The notes beneath the pieces are model-generated. The model saw nothing but the letters and a program-made list of their open reading frames with translations, was not told the origin of the DNA and made no database searches. DNA of 64,000 bases from Riptortus pedestris. Lineage: Eukaryota; Arthropoda; Insecta; Hemiptera; Alydidae. The stretch covers positions 18,035,501 through 18,099,500 of the forward strand of contig CM032230.1 of the NCBI GenBank assembly GCA_019009955.1, written 5' to 3'. Below, one piece after another: positions 23,201 to 35,700 of the stretch. The stretch's first letter is position 1, and every line of letters begins with the position of its first letter. The position numbers and the translations under genes were made by a program.

Positions 23201-23733
23201 TCTTTGAAGCTGTCGATAGCTCCTTATGCGGGCTCCTGCACTTCTTTTGTCGGCTTCCAGCGTTGCCTTGCCAACAACAAAGCACACAAACGATTTTAAT
23301 AAGTCCGTCACGCAGGGGCTGCGTAAACTAAGCAGATTTCCCATGTAAAATTTTACAATAGAGAAATTTTACGAGAGCCGAACAGTTAACAGAACGGCCG
23401 ACCTATCTTTTGGCGGGAAACTCACTCATCCGTTATCCGCCCCGATCTCATAAAATGCAAATATCTCGGTTAATATTCAAGATAGAGAATAAATGTATAT
23501 GACAATATTTTTAGTAAATGTAATTTGCAATAAGATTGATTCTATACAATTCTTCGATCCGACGTATAGTAACGGAAATATTTCGAATTTTAGAAAATCC
23601 TCCCCTCTAAACCCCCCTCCCACTGGTCCGATTTCAGCCATTAACGAACTTGATCTTTCTTTTTACATAAAACGACTAAATATCGAGTTTGGTAACGATC
23701 AAACAAAAATTGCGACCGCTAGAGCGGTAACAG

Positions 23734-23783
<50 letters not shown>

Positions 23784-26700
23784 TTTTGAACGGACCTCAT
23801 TTTCGTCATCTACAAGGTAGGATCGATGGACATTTGAAGAAAAATTTCGAAAATTCCGTCATGAGTACAACCTCAATGGCTGATTTCCCTTATGGGAAAT
23901 CTGCTAAAATAGAGACTAGTTGCCTCCAAACCTTTCTTTTGTTGAATAATTATATATAAATAAATAATAATTATTAATCATTATAGTTAATAATTATTTA
24001 TTGTTATAGTTAATAATTATTAATTATTATAGTTAATAATTATTATAGTTATTAATTATTATAGTTAATTATTATTATTATTATTTTATTTTGTAAATTT
24101 CTTTTGTTTCAATATTGGCTTTGTTTTATTTCCTCGCTTTTATCTCATTATTTACAGATTTTTTAATCAAACCTCAGTTTATTCATACCTCGCAAAATAA
24201 TGAAGGTATAGTTTATATTGCATTTGTTCATAAGAATGTAAAAATTAATAAAAGGTGTGGCATTTACTGTAAAAAACGAAAATACCCATGACTTGGGTTT
24301 TTTCCCACATAAATACCGGGTATTTACCCATTTGGGAGAATACCCGGGTTTTTACCTTTTGGGTATTTACCCTTCGCCCATCTCTAGCCGGGAGTGAGTT
24401 ATGGAGAGATAAAGGAAGCTCTTTTAGAGCGGTTCAGGGAAACTGATCGACCTGAACGATTCCTGTTGCAATTAGGCCATCTGAAATAAGATCGGGGGGG
24501 GGGCGACCTGTGCCTTTGCCGATAGGTGTCGGAAGATGGGGGAAAGAGCGTTCTCGTGAAGCGGGTCTGCCGAGGAAAGGAAGGGAGCGAGGGTACTGCT
24601 TGACCAAGTGGTGCTTCATTTTTGTCTGGATTTTCCCACGGGTCTGAAGGAGGCCGTCGACCGCGCCGACCTGGGGAAGACGGGAAGATACAGACGGAGG
24701 AAAAAGAGACGAAACTTCCTAAAGGAAGAACTACCATTGGAGGCCGCTCCTACGCGAAATAATCCCTTAGTTAAACCTTCCGATTATGGGATCAAAAAAT
24801 TCCGAGGGACGCTGAAGAAGATGGGAAAGTGTACTGGAAGAGAGATAGACCTCTATTCGTGAAATTATGCAAGACTCGTTCTTTCCGGATACTCCGCAGC
24901 TACGGTTGCCTTACGGATACCTCCTATCACGGCTAACAGTCCCGTGCTAATTGAGCCTCTTAGGGACTTGACCTCCGGAGTACGGGCAGCCCGCAGCCTA
25001 AGTAAAACTGACGGTGGTGTGGCATGGGTGCAGGTAGTCAACCTATAATAGGATAAAACCCTACCCCGACAGGCACCTTTGGGGCACGTGGATACCGAAT
25101 GGGCACCCATCGGAAGGGTGAAGCGGGAAACAAAGCGAAATCTATCACCAACAAATTGATACGTGAGAAGTTGCAGCTCCTGACTGCCGATGAGCGTCAG
25201 GCTCTGCTGTTCCTTCTGGAACGCTTCGGGGACGTCTTTGAGGAACCCGGGGCTGAGGGGTGTTCCCTAATGGTACAGCACCGAATCAATACTGGAAACG
25301 CAAAGCCCGTGGTGAAGAGACCTTTCAGGGTTCCGTATTCAGAGAAGCGATCATTCCATGCCGGTCATTGCCGAGCATCTGGAAGAGATGCTCGCGAAGG
25401 GAGTAATAGCGCCATCCACGAGCTCTTGGCAGGCTCCAGTGGTTCTAGAAGTCCGAAGACGGACAGGTTCGTTATCGGTTTTTTACTTATTTTAGAGGAC
25501 TTAACGCAACCACGGGTGTGGACACGAACTCGTTACCGTTAATACAGGAAACTCTAGAATGACTCGGACAGTGTCTGTATTTTAGCACACTCGATTTATC
25601 AAGTGGTTATAAGAAAAGAAGGAGAAAACGGCGTTCACCACGGAGGGTGGGCATTTCGAGTACAAAAAAAATGGCGTTTGGTTTGGCAGGTGCACGTTTC
25701 AAAGAATGATGGAACAGCTCTTGGGAAAATTGAAGGGAGCCGGGTGTTTCTTATATCTCGATGATGTAGTAGTCTATAGCTGCACCCTAGAAGAACACTC
25801 GCAACGTCTCGAGGAACTGCTCGCGCTGTTTCGTGGGGCTAATCTGAAGGTCATCCTACGAAAATTCACTTTCGCTGCCATTGAGGCCACCTATTTGGGG
25901 CATATCGTTTCTGCAGATGGCGTTCAGCCCGACCCTCAGAAGATATCGGCCGTTCGAGAGTTCCCTCATCCGCGTAGCGTGCGCGAAGTGCGTAGTTTCT
26001 TAGGGCTGGCTAGCTATTATAGACGATTCATTCCTGACTTTGCCCAGAGAGCGAAGCCTCTCACGGAATTGACTAAGACTGAGGTAACATTCGCAAGGGG
26101 AAATGCACAACAAGAAGCGTTTGAAGACCTGAAAACCGCCCTGACCTCCGATCTCTTGTTAGCGTATCCAGACTTTACAGTACCCTTTGTTCTATCAACA
26201 GATGCTTCAGGGGTAGCCTTGGGTGCCGTATCGTCGTAGGTCCAAGGGGGCTCAGAGAGGCCGGTGTGGTTTGCCAGTAGACCGCTGAAAGGACCCGATC
26301 ATAACTATACGGCTACGGAGAGTTATTAGCGGTGGTCTGGGCGACTAAGCTGTTCCGGTGTTATTAACTTGGGCGACGCTTCAATCTTATCACGGGCCAT
26401 TCGGCCCTACGCTGGCTCTTGAGCCTGCGGGACCCATCCTCGAAGTTGACAAGGTGGCCACTGCGTTTGGAGGAGTTCGACTATGAGGTGGAGCATAAGC
26501 CGGGTGTCAAACACACGAACGCGGACGCTCTCAGTCGTGCGGTAGCCGAGATGCATAGTCACCATCCTCTCTCACGTGGGGATATACATCAGGCTCAGTC
26601 AAAAGACTTGTGGTGCCAGGACATGATTCGGAGATCTAATCATGGAAAAGGGGAGAGAAAATAAGACGACTGAGGGTTTTGGTATTTTATGGAGGGTGTG

Positions 26701-29700
26701 GAAGGTAATGACTGGCGGCTTTTAGCCCCTAAGCCTCTTCGTCAGACGCTCATTGAGTATTACCATTCGAAACCTTGGGCGGGGCATCCAGAGATCGGCC
26801 GTAACCTAGCGACTTTAAAGGGTCATTGTTCTGGCCGAACCTCGAACAAGAGTTAAGGAATTTGTTAGTAGGTGTCACCGATGTGTTCAACGTAAAAGTC
26901 CCACTGCACTAAAGGTCCCGCTGGAGGAACCCTATCTAGCGACGGGCCCATTCGAGCAGGTGTCCTTAGATATCTTCGGCCCACTACCAAGGTCCAGACG
27001 GGGGTATAGATATCTACTGATATTCATCGATAACATTACCCGCTATGCGGAAGCCATCTTGTTGCAAGAGCAGACCGCGCAAGAGACGGCGGTAGCTTTT
27101 GTGGAACACATTATCACCTAGACACAGGGTCCCAAGGCGGATACTCACCAATCAAGGGAGACATTTTGTGTCGTCCCTGTTTAATGATACCTGAAGGGCT
27201 TTAGGGATCAAGAAACTGCAGACCACTGCTTACCACCCGGAGTGCAACGGTATGGTAGAGTGGTTTTACCGTACGCTCACTGATTCCATCGACCACTTTG
27301 TGTGGAGAGACGGTAGGGATTGGGATCGTTGGGTTCCCTACGCACTCATGACGTATCGTGCCATACCGCATTCATCCACCGGGTTCTCCCCTAAACCACT
27401 ATTGTTCAGACGGGCTCTGGTAACCCCGTTTGAATGTTGGTTGGGACCCACCCAGGTGGGCAGGGCTGAACCGTGAGACCATATAGAAAAAACTGCGGAC
27501 TCGACTTACTGAGGCCTATAGAGATGCCTTGCAGAGGTCAGAGCGAGCGTACAACAGCCAGGTTGTCTTTATCAGATACCGGCCAAAGGATCGGAAATTC
27601 GCGATGGGGGACTGGGTGTACTTACATGTAACAGCGGTGAAATTTGGCCACTTTCCTAAGTTTCATCGTCCCTGGACAGGCCCTCATCGGGTAACCAGGG
27701 TGTTGCCGAGGGTAAACTATGAGCTAGAACTGTGTACGGGAGAAGTAGCCATTGTTCACATCAACCGTGTTTAGGCCGCGTCGCTTACCGAGGAGGGTAT
27801 TCGCGCCGAAGAGGATCGGAGGCAGACAGGGTTCAGTGACAAGAACAGGGCCGTTCCGACAAGAGAGCTGGATGAAGATCCGAAGGATGATTCGGGGGAA
27901 TAGACTTGGGCTATGCAACAGAGAGTGGCGTACAACCTAAATGAGGGGGATGGTTACCTGGTGAGAAACCCGTCTCCGAAGCCAATCCACTAGCCTTAAA
28001 TTGAGGAGTGGCGAAGAACCCGAAGGACGTGATACCCTAGTCGGAGAACAAGTTCAAGAAGGGCATGAGAAAATCAGTGAGGGAGAAGGGAGTATGCCGT
28101 TAGCACGGAGGCGCCCTCAGAGACCCTTGGAGGAAGCTAGGGCCTGGGAAGAAACACCCGGAAGTCGTTCCCCCCAGCCTCTAAGGCGAGCTAAAGAGGC
28201 TGTCCAGGAGACTCGGCTCTATCGAGAGAGGGGTTGTAAGTATCTGGCAGAAGTTGGAATTAGGCCGGCGGAGCTCGGGAGCAATGCCGCCCACCTGAGG
28301 ACCCAATTATCCTCGTTCCAAACCTACTTCTCTATCCTGCGGAGTCTGGGCTTAAGTTTGACTGAGTTTCTTTTGAGATTACAAAAGGTACAAGAGGGGG
28401 TAGATGGCTCATAGAGGTGTGACAGAGAATTAATCACCCCACAAGAGTTAATGGTTATTTTGACAGATGTAGCTGGTGCCCTACCTGCCGGACTGGCCCT
28501 TTTGACACTGGGAGACAGCCTACACAGCCAAGTCTATTATACCTCAGCGTCCGTTCAGGTAACCGCTACGAAGGACGGAATAGTTGGCTTGGTGGACCTC
28601 CCCTTAACTCCGCCGGAGCAACAAATGGGGCTGTTAGAGGTGGTGCCGTGACCCGTTCGAGAGCTACAGACAGTAGAGATGGTAGTTGCGAGGGCCACGG
28701 AAGAATTGGTGAGTGGGGCGGTGCAGCTAGCTGTACCAGCGGAATGCATGGCATGGACCCTAGAGCACCGACTACTACCGACTGATGCCCGAAGGGAAAC
28801 CAAGAACCTGATGAAATGGGTTTGGCTAAACATCAGCCCAGCAGAGACTATAGCCTTGCAAGAAAAGACCAGTAGCACCGGACTACACGTCTTACCAGAC
28901 CTTGAGAAGTTGGAAGAGGACCTGCCCACGGGGCAAGTGGCAGATCAAGATGTCGGGATCGCCTGGGAGAGCCTAGCGGTCAGGAAGAACAAGCGGCGGG
29001 CCATTCTTGTGTGGGCACTTGGAACGGGAACCACGATCTCCGCATGCCTCATGCTGGCAGGCGGCTGTTGGTTGGTGATGAAGAAAGCCAGGAAGGATCA
29101 ACCTCCAAGGGAACCAGGCCGGAAGGGACCCGAATCTACAACACGAACGACGTAGCCATGGCAGTGTAGTAATGTGCTGAAGAAAGTGGTGATGGTGGTC
29201 TGAGTATTGTATACAAAGGTGATACAATACTCTAGTGAAGTGGGGAGTAGTGTAAAGGGGAGTTAGATTAAATAGATATGGCAAATAGTGGAAGCCCTAG
29301 GTGCGAATACACAGGCCTGCCCTCTCTTGGCTAAGAGTGAAGTTAGTAGCGGGGCCGGGAGAGGGGGAAGCGTGGGTAGGCAGAGTTACCCGAGGACTGT
29401 TGTGGTACGCTGCCTTAAGCCCTCGCACGATGGACATAACAGGTAAGGGCTACCCTTACTATTTGCCATATAGCCTTTAGCTTTTGTGGGTATGTGTTAA
29501 AAATGTTTAATCCCGTATATTCATTTAGTGAATATACTCACTGTTATATTGTTATTATTATAATTGTAAATGGAACTATTTAGTAATCAATGAATATAAT
29601 TTAGTAACTGTAAATATAGTTTTAAATGTGAAGTGATTAGCTCAGTCCCCCAGTTCCCGATATGTACCACCTATTACAGTAAATAATTTGAATATTAGTT

Positions 29701-32700
29701 ATTAATATTTAAATATAGTTTATACATTAACAGTATTATTTTTGTTATGTAACCTTCCGAGAACGGATAGCTTCTTTGGCTGTTGGTGGGTGGGTGGGAA
29801 TGAGACTGATGCTCTTGTAGGTTCCCCTAGCTTAGGTTCTGAGCTGAATGTAACTCCACGCTTGCTGTCCTCTGTTGGCCAGCTAGCTCTAGGGATGACA
29901 GGTGGCAGTACTAACATTGGCATTCCTCCCCAAATACTGCCAGACTTGCCCCGATCTCTCTCAATCCCCTCATCCATCTCACTCTGCAATCAGATCACAA
30001 TAGAAAGATAATTATTAGTAAATTTAGTGTCAAACCTTTAATCCAGAAAAAAAAAAAAATAGTAAACCAATATTTGCTAAGTCATTAGTCTTGGGCGAGG
30101 GTGTGTTAAGAAAAATAGTTCTTTAAACAGAAGTCAATTCAGTGATTTATAATCGATGGAAATATGTATAGGACACAGGAGCGCCAAAACCATTTGTGTT
30201 CATAAAGAATCATGTAGCCATGGATGGCAGAAGTGTGAAGCTTATTGGCCATAGGAAAAGTGTAAGGTCTAGTAAATCATTTTTTGAAGAAACGAAAACC
30301 TTATGAATTTAGGTGGCAGTGATACTTTTTACTATATGTATAGAGTAACTCTGGACAGAACCTAGTTGTAGTAACTGTATGTTGATAACTGTTCTAATAA
30401 AGTATTAACATATAACATCATGGGTGTCGTACACATATCTTTGTACCAGGTTGTACAAGAAGACCACCAATAATTGAAAAAAATCTAAGAATAATGAAGT
30501 GGGAGATAAAGGAAAATATACATACGAGTACTTTAAAAAAGATGATAATAAGAAAAGAAACAGAAATTATCTTTTTGCATTAGAATAATTGTTGCACTGT
30601 GGAAATATATTTTTTATATTAATTATATCTTTCCGATATTAATGTTTAGATTTAAATTAATTGAAAGATAGGATCATAAAAATGAGCTGAAGAAATCCCA
30701 TACGATTCATATTGAATTCTACCAGTCCTCCAATCGTCTCTATTATCGAATGGATTTTCGCTAAGAATTAGAATAATGATTTTATTTATTGTTCATTTGT
30801 CCGTGCATTAAGAGGAGACCATAAAACATTTCTAGATAGCTGAGTGTAATAAAGACCCACATTCTAACTACATCCAAACAGATTTGAAGTAAGCTGTAGA
30901 AATCACCTTATGAGCATGAAGAGAAGATCTCGAGCTAGAGTAGGAGGCTTCCATTGTTAACTGTCTTTCTAGTTTATTTATCTCGGCATCTAGAAGCTGC
31001 AGCTCTCTCCTATAAACTCTGTTTTGTACTTCAACCCTGAAATGTAATTCTTTTCTATCATCAGCTAGAAATCTGCAAAACAATATCAACGTATAACATT
31101 AATGCAACATTGTAGTAGACTGCACATGCATTAAAAGTCTTAGTAACATCTTACTCTTTACTCTTGTTCCATTTCCAATGTAATAGAATAATTTTATTTT
31201 TATTACAATAAAAAATTAAAGTAACTCTGTAGTAATTGTTTATTAATTGTAGTAGACTTAAGGATTTTTTTATCATAATTTTTGTTTATAAATGGAATTG
31301 TTACTAATTTAGTACCTATTTAGTTTTCCAAATATTTTGCTAACCTGAGCCCTTTGGTTTTAATTGGGATGTACTAATGAGAGATTATTGTATAAAAAAA
31401 ATATTTAACTGTGATGTTCAATTAAAGTTTGTATAATATACTATGAGACCTGGTAGAAGTATAACAATAGCCTCTCAAAATATTGTTGTGAAAACTGAGT
31501 ACATGAAAAATTACGCAGACTTTATCACGTATTTAAGGAGTACGAAGTAAATGAAAGCAACAGACCGATTGCGCCAAGAATGTTTTTGGCGACACCAGCC
31601 TGGGATCTAGACAATTCACCACCCTTTTCTGTGAACTCGCCGACCTTCTATAAACGCGTCTCAGCTCACCCGACAGTTAGTTCTCAGTTCTCTTACTAGT
31701 GCATAATAGTGCGTTCAGTGCAGCTTTAGTGAATAGTGCATTTTATTTTCAGTGCGGTATAGTGTTTTATGTGGAGATCGGAGCAGTGCTGTGTATATGA
31801 GAAGATCAGTGCAGTGCCGTATTTTTGTGGAGATCAGTGCAGTGTCGTGTTTTGTCATCGTCAGTAATACGTGTGATCGTGAGTTATTGTACTGTGGAAT
31901 AAGAAGTAAAGTTATCAGTGCACATTGAGTAGAAATGAAGAAAAATTTGCCAAGTGTGTAGTGCATTGTCAAATAGATTGTGCAGTTATAAAAACGCTAA
32001 TGTTTGTGTGTTTAATTTTGGAATTTAGAAGAACTCTAATAACCAAAGTTTATGATTTATGTCACAATATTTTAAAATAAATATATAAATAAAGCAGTTA
32101 TGTAAAAGTAACTTAAATAATATCAAATATTTAAGAAAAGCAAATTAAAGTTTTACCTCCTCGTATTACATTCTATCTTTAGGCCCATGCTGTGAATAAT
32201 GGGATCGTGTATAGATGTCGGGTCGGCGTTGGCGAGTATATTGGTCAGCTTGGGGAAGAAGAGGAGAGCGAGAGAGAGTGTAGTGAGGGTCAGTATTGGG
32301 AGGGCGATCAGCAGGTAGGCGAGGCTGACTCGCTCTGAGACCAGGTTAGCCAGCACCACCACCAGCACGCTAGTGATCACTGTGCTGTACACGCTCACTC
32401 CTATATACTGCGAGTCGTTCAGGGCTGCCACCTTCACATGCCTAAAATACACAGTGGTCATAACATTTTCTTTTCTTTATCCAAAAAAAGGAAATTCAAA
32501 GGTAAAATAAGGTGTTCTAAATGTCTTTCATGTGTTGGGTGGAAACATGTAACATAACCAAACATCTCTAAAATTGTAATACAATTGTTGTTCAGCTTTG
32601 AGTTAGCCCTTCTGCCACTTATGCTATTTTCACCTGAAGCAACGCTATTAATAAATATCTCATAGCCAGCTTAAATTTCAAGTCCTCTTTATATAGTCTC

Positions 32701-35700
32701 CTTATTATGGGAGAAACAGAGAATAGAATTTGGGGTATTAACGTCAGTGTATAATTACAGCACGTGAGAAATTTACATAGTTTAAGCTGCCCTTTGTCTG
32801 ATGGGGTTTTATTTAAATTTGTTGAAGCTTTCAGGTAGAAAAAGAAACAAATCATGATTACTTGACTCTCTTTATGATTGTCTATATGCCTAAGAATAAG
32901 GTGGAAGCTTTAATCCATTGATATAAAACAAAGCATATGTCTATGTTACGATCAAATTAGAAATGGTTTTGTATGGTGCCAGAGGATAGGAGACATCACA
33001 GAAGATAGATGGGGAAAATGGGTGTGGAGCTTGGCTCCGTGCGCGCGCGAGAGAGGATGGGGGTGAGGGAGAGATAGCTGATCCCACATTGGAAATTGTC
33101 CTCGTGTTTTTTTTCAAAACGCTCGGTGGATTGTAGTTTCCTGAGTGAACTCAGATATTTGATCATAGAGCAGGGAGGTTCCGAGAGGTATGCATAGGCA
33201 GATTGAAGAGTTTGAAAGACAATAGTCTGTACGAATCCAGTAGGGATAGTAACCAAATTACTTGCAGATTGAATACTCTTCGTTGGTGGACATCTTGGAT
33301 GTATTTGGTTCTGCAACCGCCCCAATTGAACTGAATGGGGAAGTAAATGTGATTGACTTCCTAATCTTATCTCGCCTTAGGAACCACTTTGTATTGGGTA
33401 TTGGTTTTTGGAAGAAGATGCAGATCATGCCAGATGTACTGCGTGGAGTTTGGGATATTAGTGAACACGTTACTGGCGCTTATAACCTACTTGCATTCAA
33501 CGCTCGATCATCATTAAATGAAGAGCGAAAGAATACATATGACGACCTCATTAACTTTTGGAAGAGTCAAAAACCTCAGAAACTACGATTTACTATTAAG
33601 GTTTCACTTTATATAGAAACCAGCAAGTCGCAGTCAATTTAACAGCGTTATTGCTCAGTCTCGCCGCATATCCAATCCATCATAAATAAGGAGTTGAATG
33701 AGATGATAAATGAAGGCATTATCCATCGAAGTCCCTGGTTCTTTCCAGTTGTGTTGGTCAAAAAGCCAGATCGCAGATACCGGCTTTGTACGGACTACCG
33801 CCAACTAGTTGGCCACGAAGCGAACGCTTTACAGGCACCATATCATAGACACAAAGAAAATGCCAACTATCTTTCATCGATCGATATTAAATCGGCTTGC
33901 TGGCAAGTTTCCTCTTGAAGAAAGTAGTCATGAAAATACAGTGTTCACGGGTCCCGACAGGGATTGTATAATTTCATTCGGATGCCATTTGGCTTACGAA
34001 ACGCACCTGCATCATGACAAATGTTGAAAGACTGTTCTAGGAGAAGATTTAGAACTTGATTTATATGTCTACCTCGCTGATGTGGCTGGAGTAACTATTG
34101 ATTTTGAAACGCGTACTAAGGCCCTAAGAGGGATTTTTAGGAGATTAGCCGAAGTTAATTTGATCATCACATGGGAAAAAAGCCAATATTGCAAGATTGA
34201 ATGGAGATACCTTGGGTATGTGATCAATGAGAACGAACTTAAAGTGGACCCCGATAAAGTATCAGTAATTATCGATTACCCAAAGCAATAAAGTAAGGCA
34301 ATTTAGCCAATGGATATAGACAGCTTAATGGCAAAGAGAATAAACTCTGGTACAAAACATCGGGGTTCCAGACATCCTTTTAACCTCTTACTTTTTAAAA
34401 GTAATAGATGGTTTCGTTGGTACCTTTAAATTCAACAAAGTGGAAACCATTGTGTAGATTTTTTTCAATTAGCGTAAAGTAATTACTTAGTATTATAATT
34501 ATTATTTTTTTTTTAAAGGAGAGTAATTAAAATAAATCGGCACCCCCCTTCTCCCAGGAGCAGGGGCATAGGAAACTCATTTATGGGGTCACATCTTCTT
34601 TTTCTATGATCCTTTTCTACCTCATGATGTTATCAGATCATGATGGAATAGAGCATAATTTTAGTGTATTTTTTCTTCTATATTCTTCGAATGCTATGAC
34701 GGTTTAGTCATTATATTTTGTAAAAATCATCAGTATTCGTTAAAAGCTTAAATCCGTGGTTCACTATTAAAACAATAATTTGACTGTAATTAGATGAGAT
34801 TCACATGATTACTTAATTCTTACGTTAATCAAATCTTTACATTTCAAAGAGGAATCATTATTATTTAAATTCATTTAGAGATCATTGTAAACATAAATGG
34901 GTTTATTTGTCATTTATTATATCACGGATATTAATTACAACGGAATCTCAGCACGTTTACTGTACATAAATCCGGGCATTTGTGTTAAGTGAAGAAAGTG
35001 GTTTTTGTGCAAAGGTTAATTAGATCTTGACATTTCCATGAGAAACGATTTGAATTTCAACACCCCAACGACGGGCAACGAAGCTAATAATATTCCATAA
35101 GTTTGCTAAAGTTACTGATTGGATTTACCAATATGATTTATATTGAATGCGGTATTTTCAACAATGAGAGGGATTTATTATGATCTCATTCTCGTTTATT
35201 CTTCAATTATAAAACCAGTCAATACTTGCCAACAGTTACCGGATGATATTTAGGTATAAGGTATAATACACAGTACAAATATTCTATTTAATGAATAGTT
35301 TCAACAAAATTATTTCCATCTCTATACATTCTCCAAATTTTTAACTCTCCTTTAGTTAATATAAACTAAATATATTAATAAATAATAATTTTCAACTTAC
35401 ACGTGAAGAAAAAAAATCATTGTTATGGCATAAAGTTTAGGGATGAGAGTAAGAGGGGTAGTTACCTAGTTTCCCAGGCCATGTAAACACCGACAGCTAA
35501 TAACAGACCCTTGTAGAGGTAGAGCACCCCCAGCCAACTATGGATGAACTCAGATGAACATACTTCTATCTGCAAAATACATAGCCAAGTCCAGTTATTT
35601 AATTTTAAAAGCAAAAAAATTCATCTTAATCTAATTTAAATTTATTGATAATATATTTCTAACTTATTTCACATCAAAGCTCCCTAGATGTTTTATTAGC

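Larger units (their letters stand above)
22653..24860 (+). pseudogene. gag of the LTR element, split by a hAT insertion
   Basis: An ATG at 22653 opens a coiled-coil-like N-terminus (EEMIATLQSQLQEALESN) that meets a TGA at 22749. The frame then resumes to the hAT insertion at 22992 and continues after 24386. Basic residues near 24690 suggest a nucleocapsid-like end. It is non-functional. Confidence 0.65.
21970..29678 (+). mobile_element. Complete but inactivated env-bearing Ty3/gypsy LTR element (errantivirus-like)
   Basis: LTRs at 21970-22391 and 29251-29678 are flanked by a GTAA duplication (21966-21969, 29679-29682). In between, in order, are a primer-binding region, gag, protease/RT/RNase H, integrase and an env-like third ORF, the layout of Errantivirus-type Metaviridae. 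All coding parts have stops or frameshifts, and gag is split by a hAT insertion. The LTRs differ at roughly two dozen sites over about 420 bp by eye, so the insertion is old. It lies antisense in a GABA-B receptor intron. Confidence 0.9.

Noticed and set aside
23880..23910. Hairpin as a bacterial-type terminator
   Set aside because: It recurs only at the end of the mobile element family and the host is a eukaryote.
30421..30540. THAP-like or P-element transposase start
   Set aside because: Only a single cysteine-containing pattern and immediate stops; not supportable.
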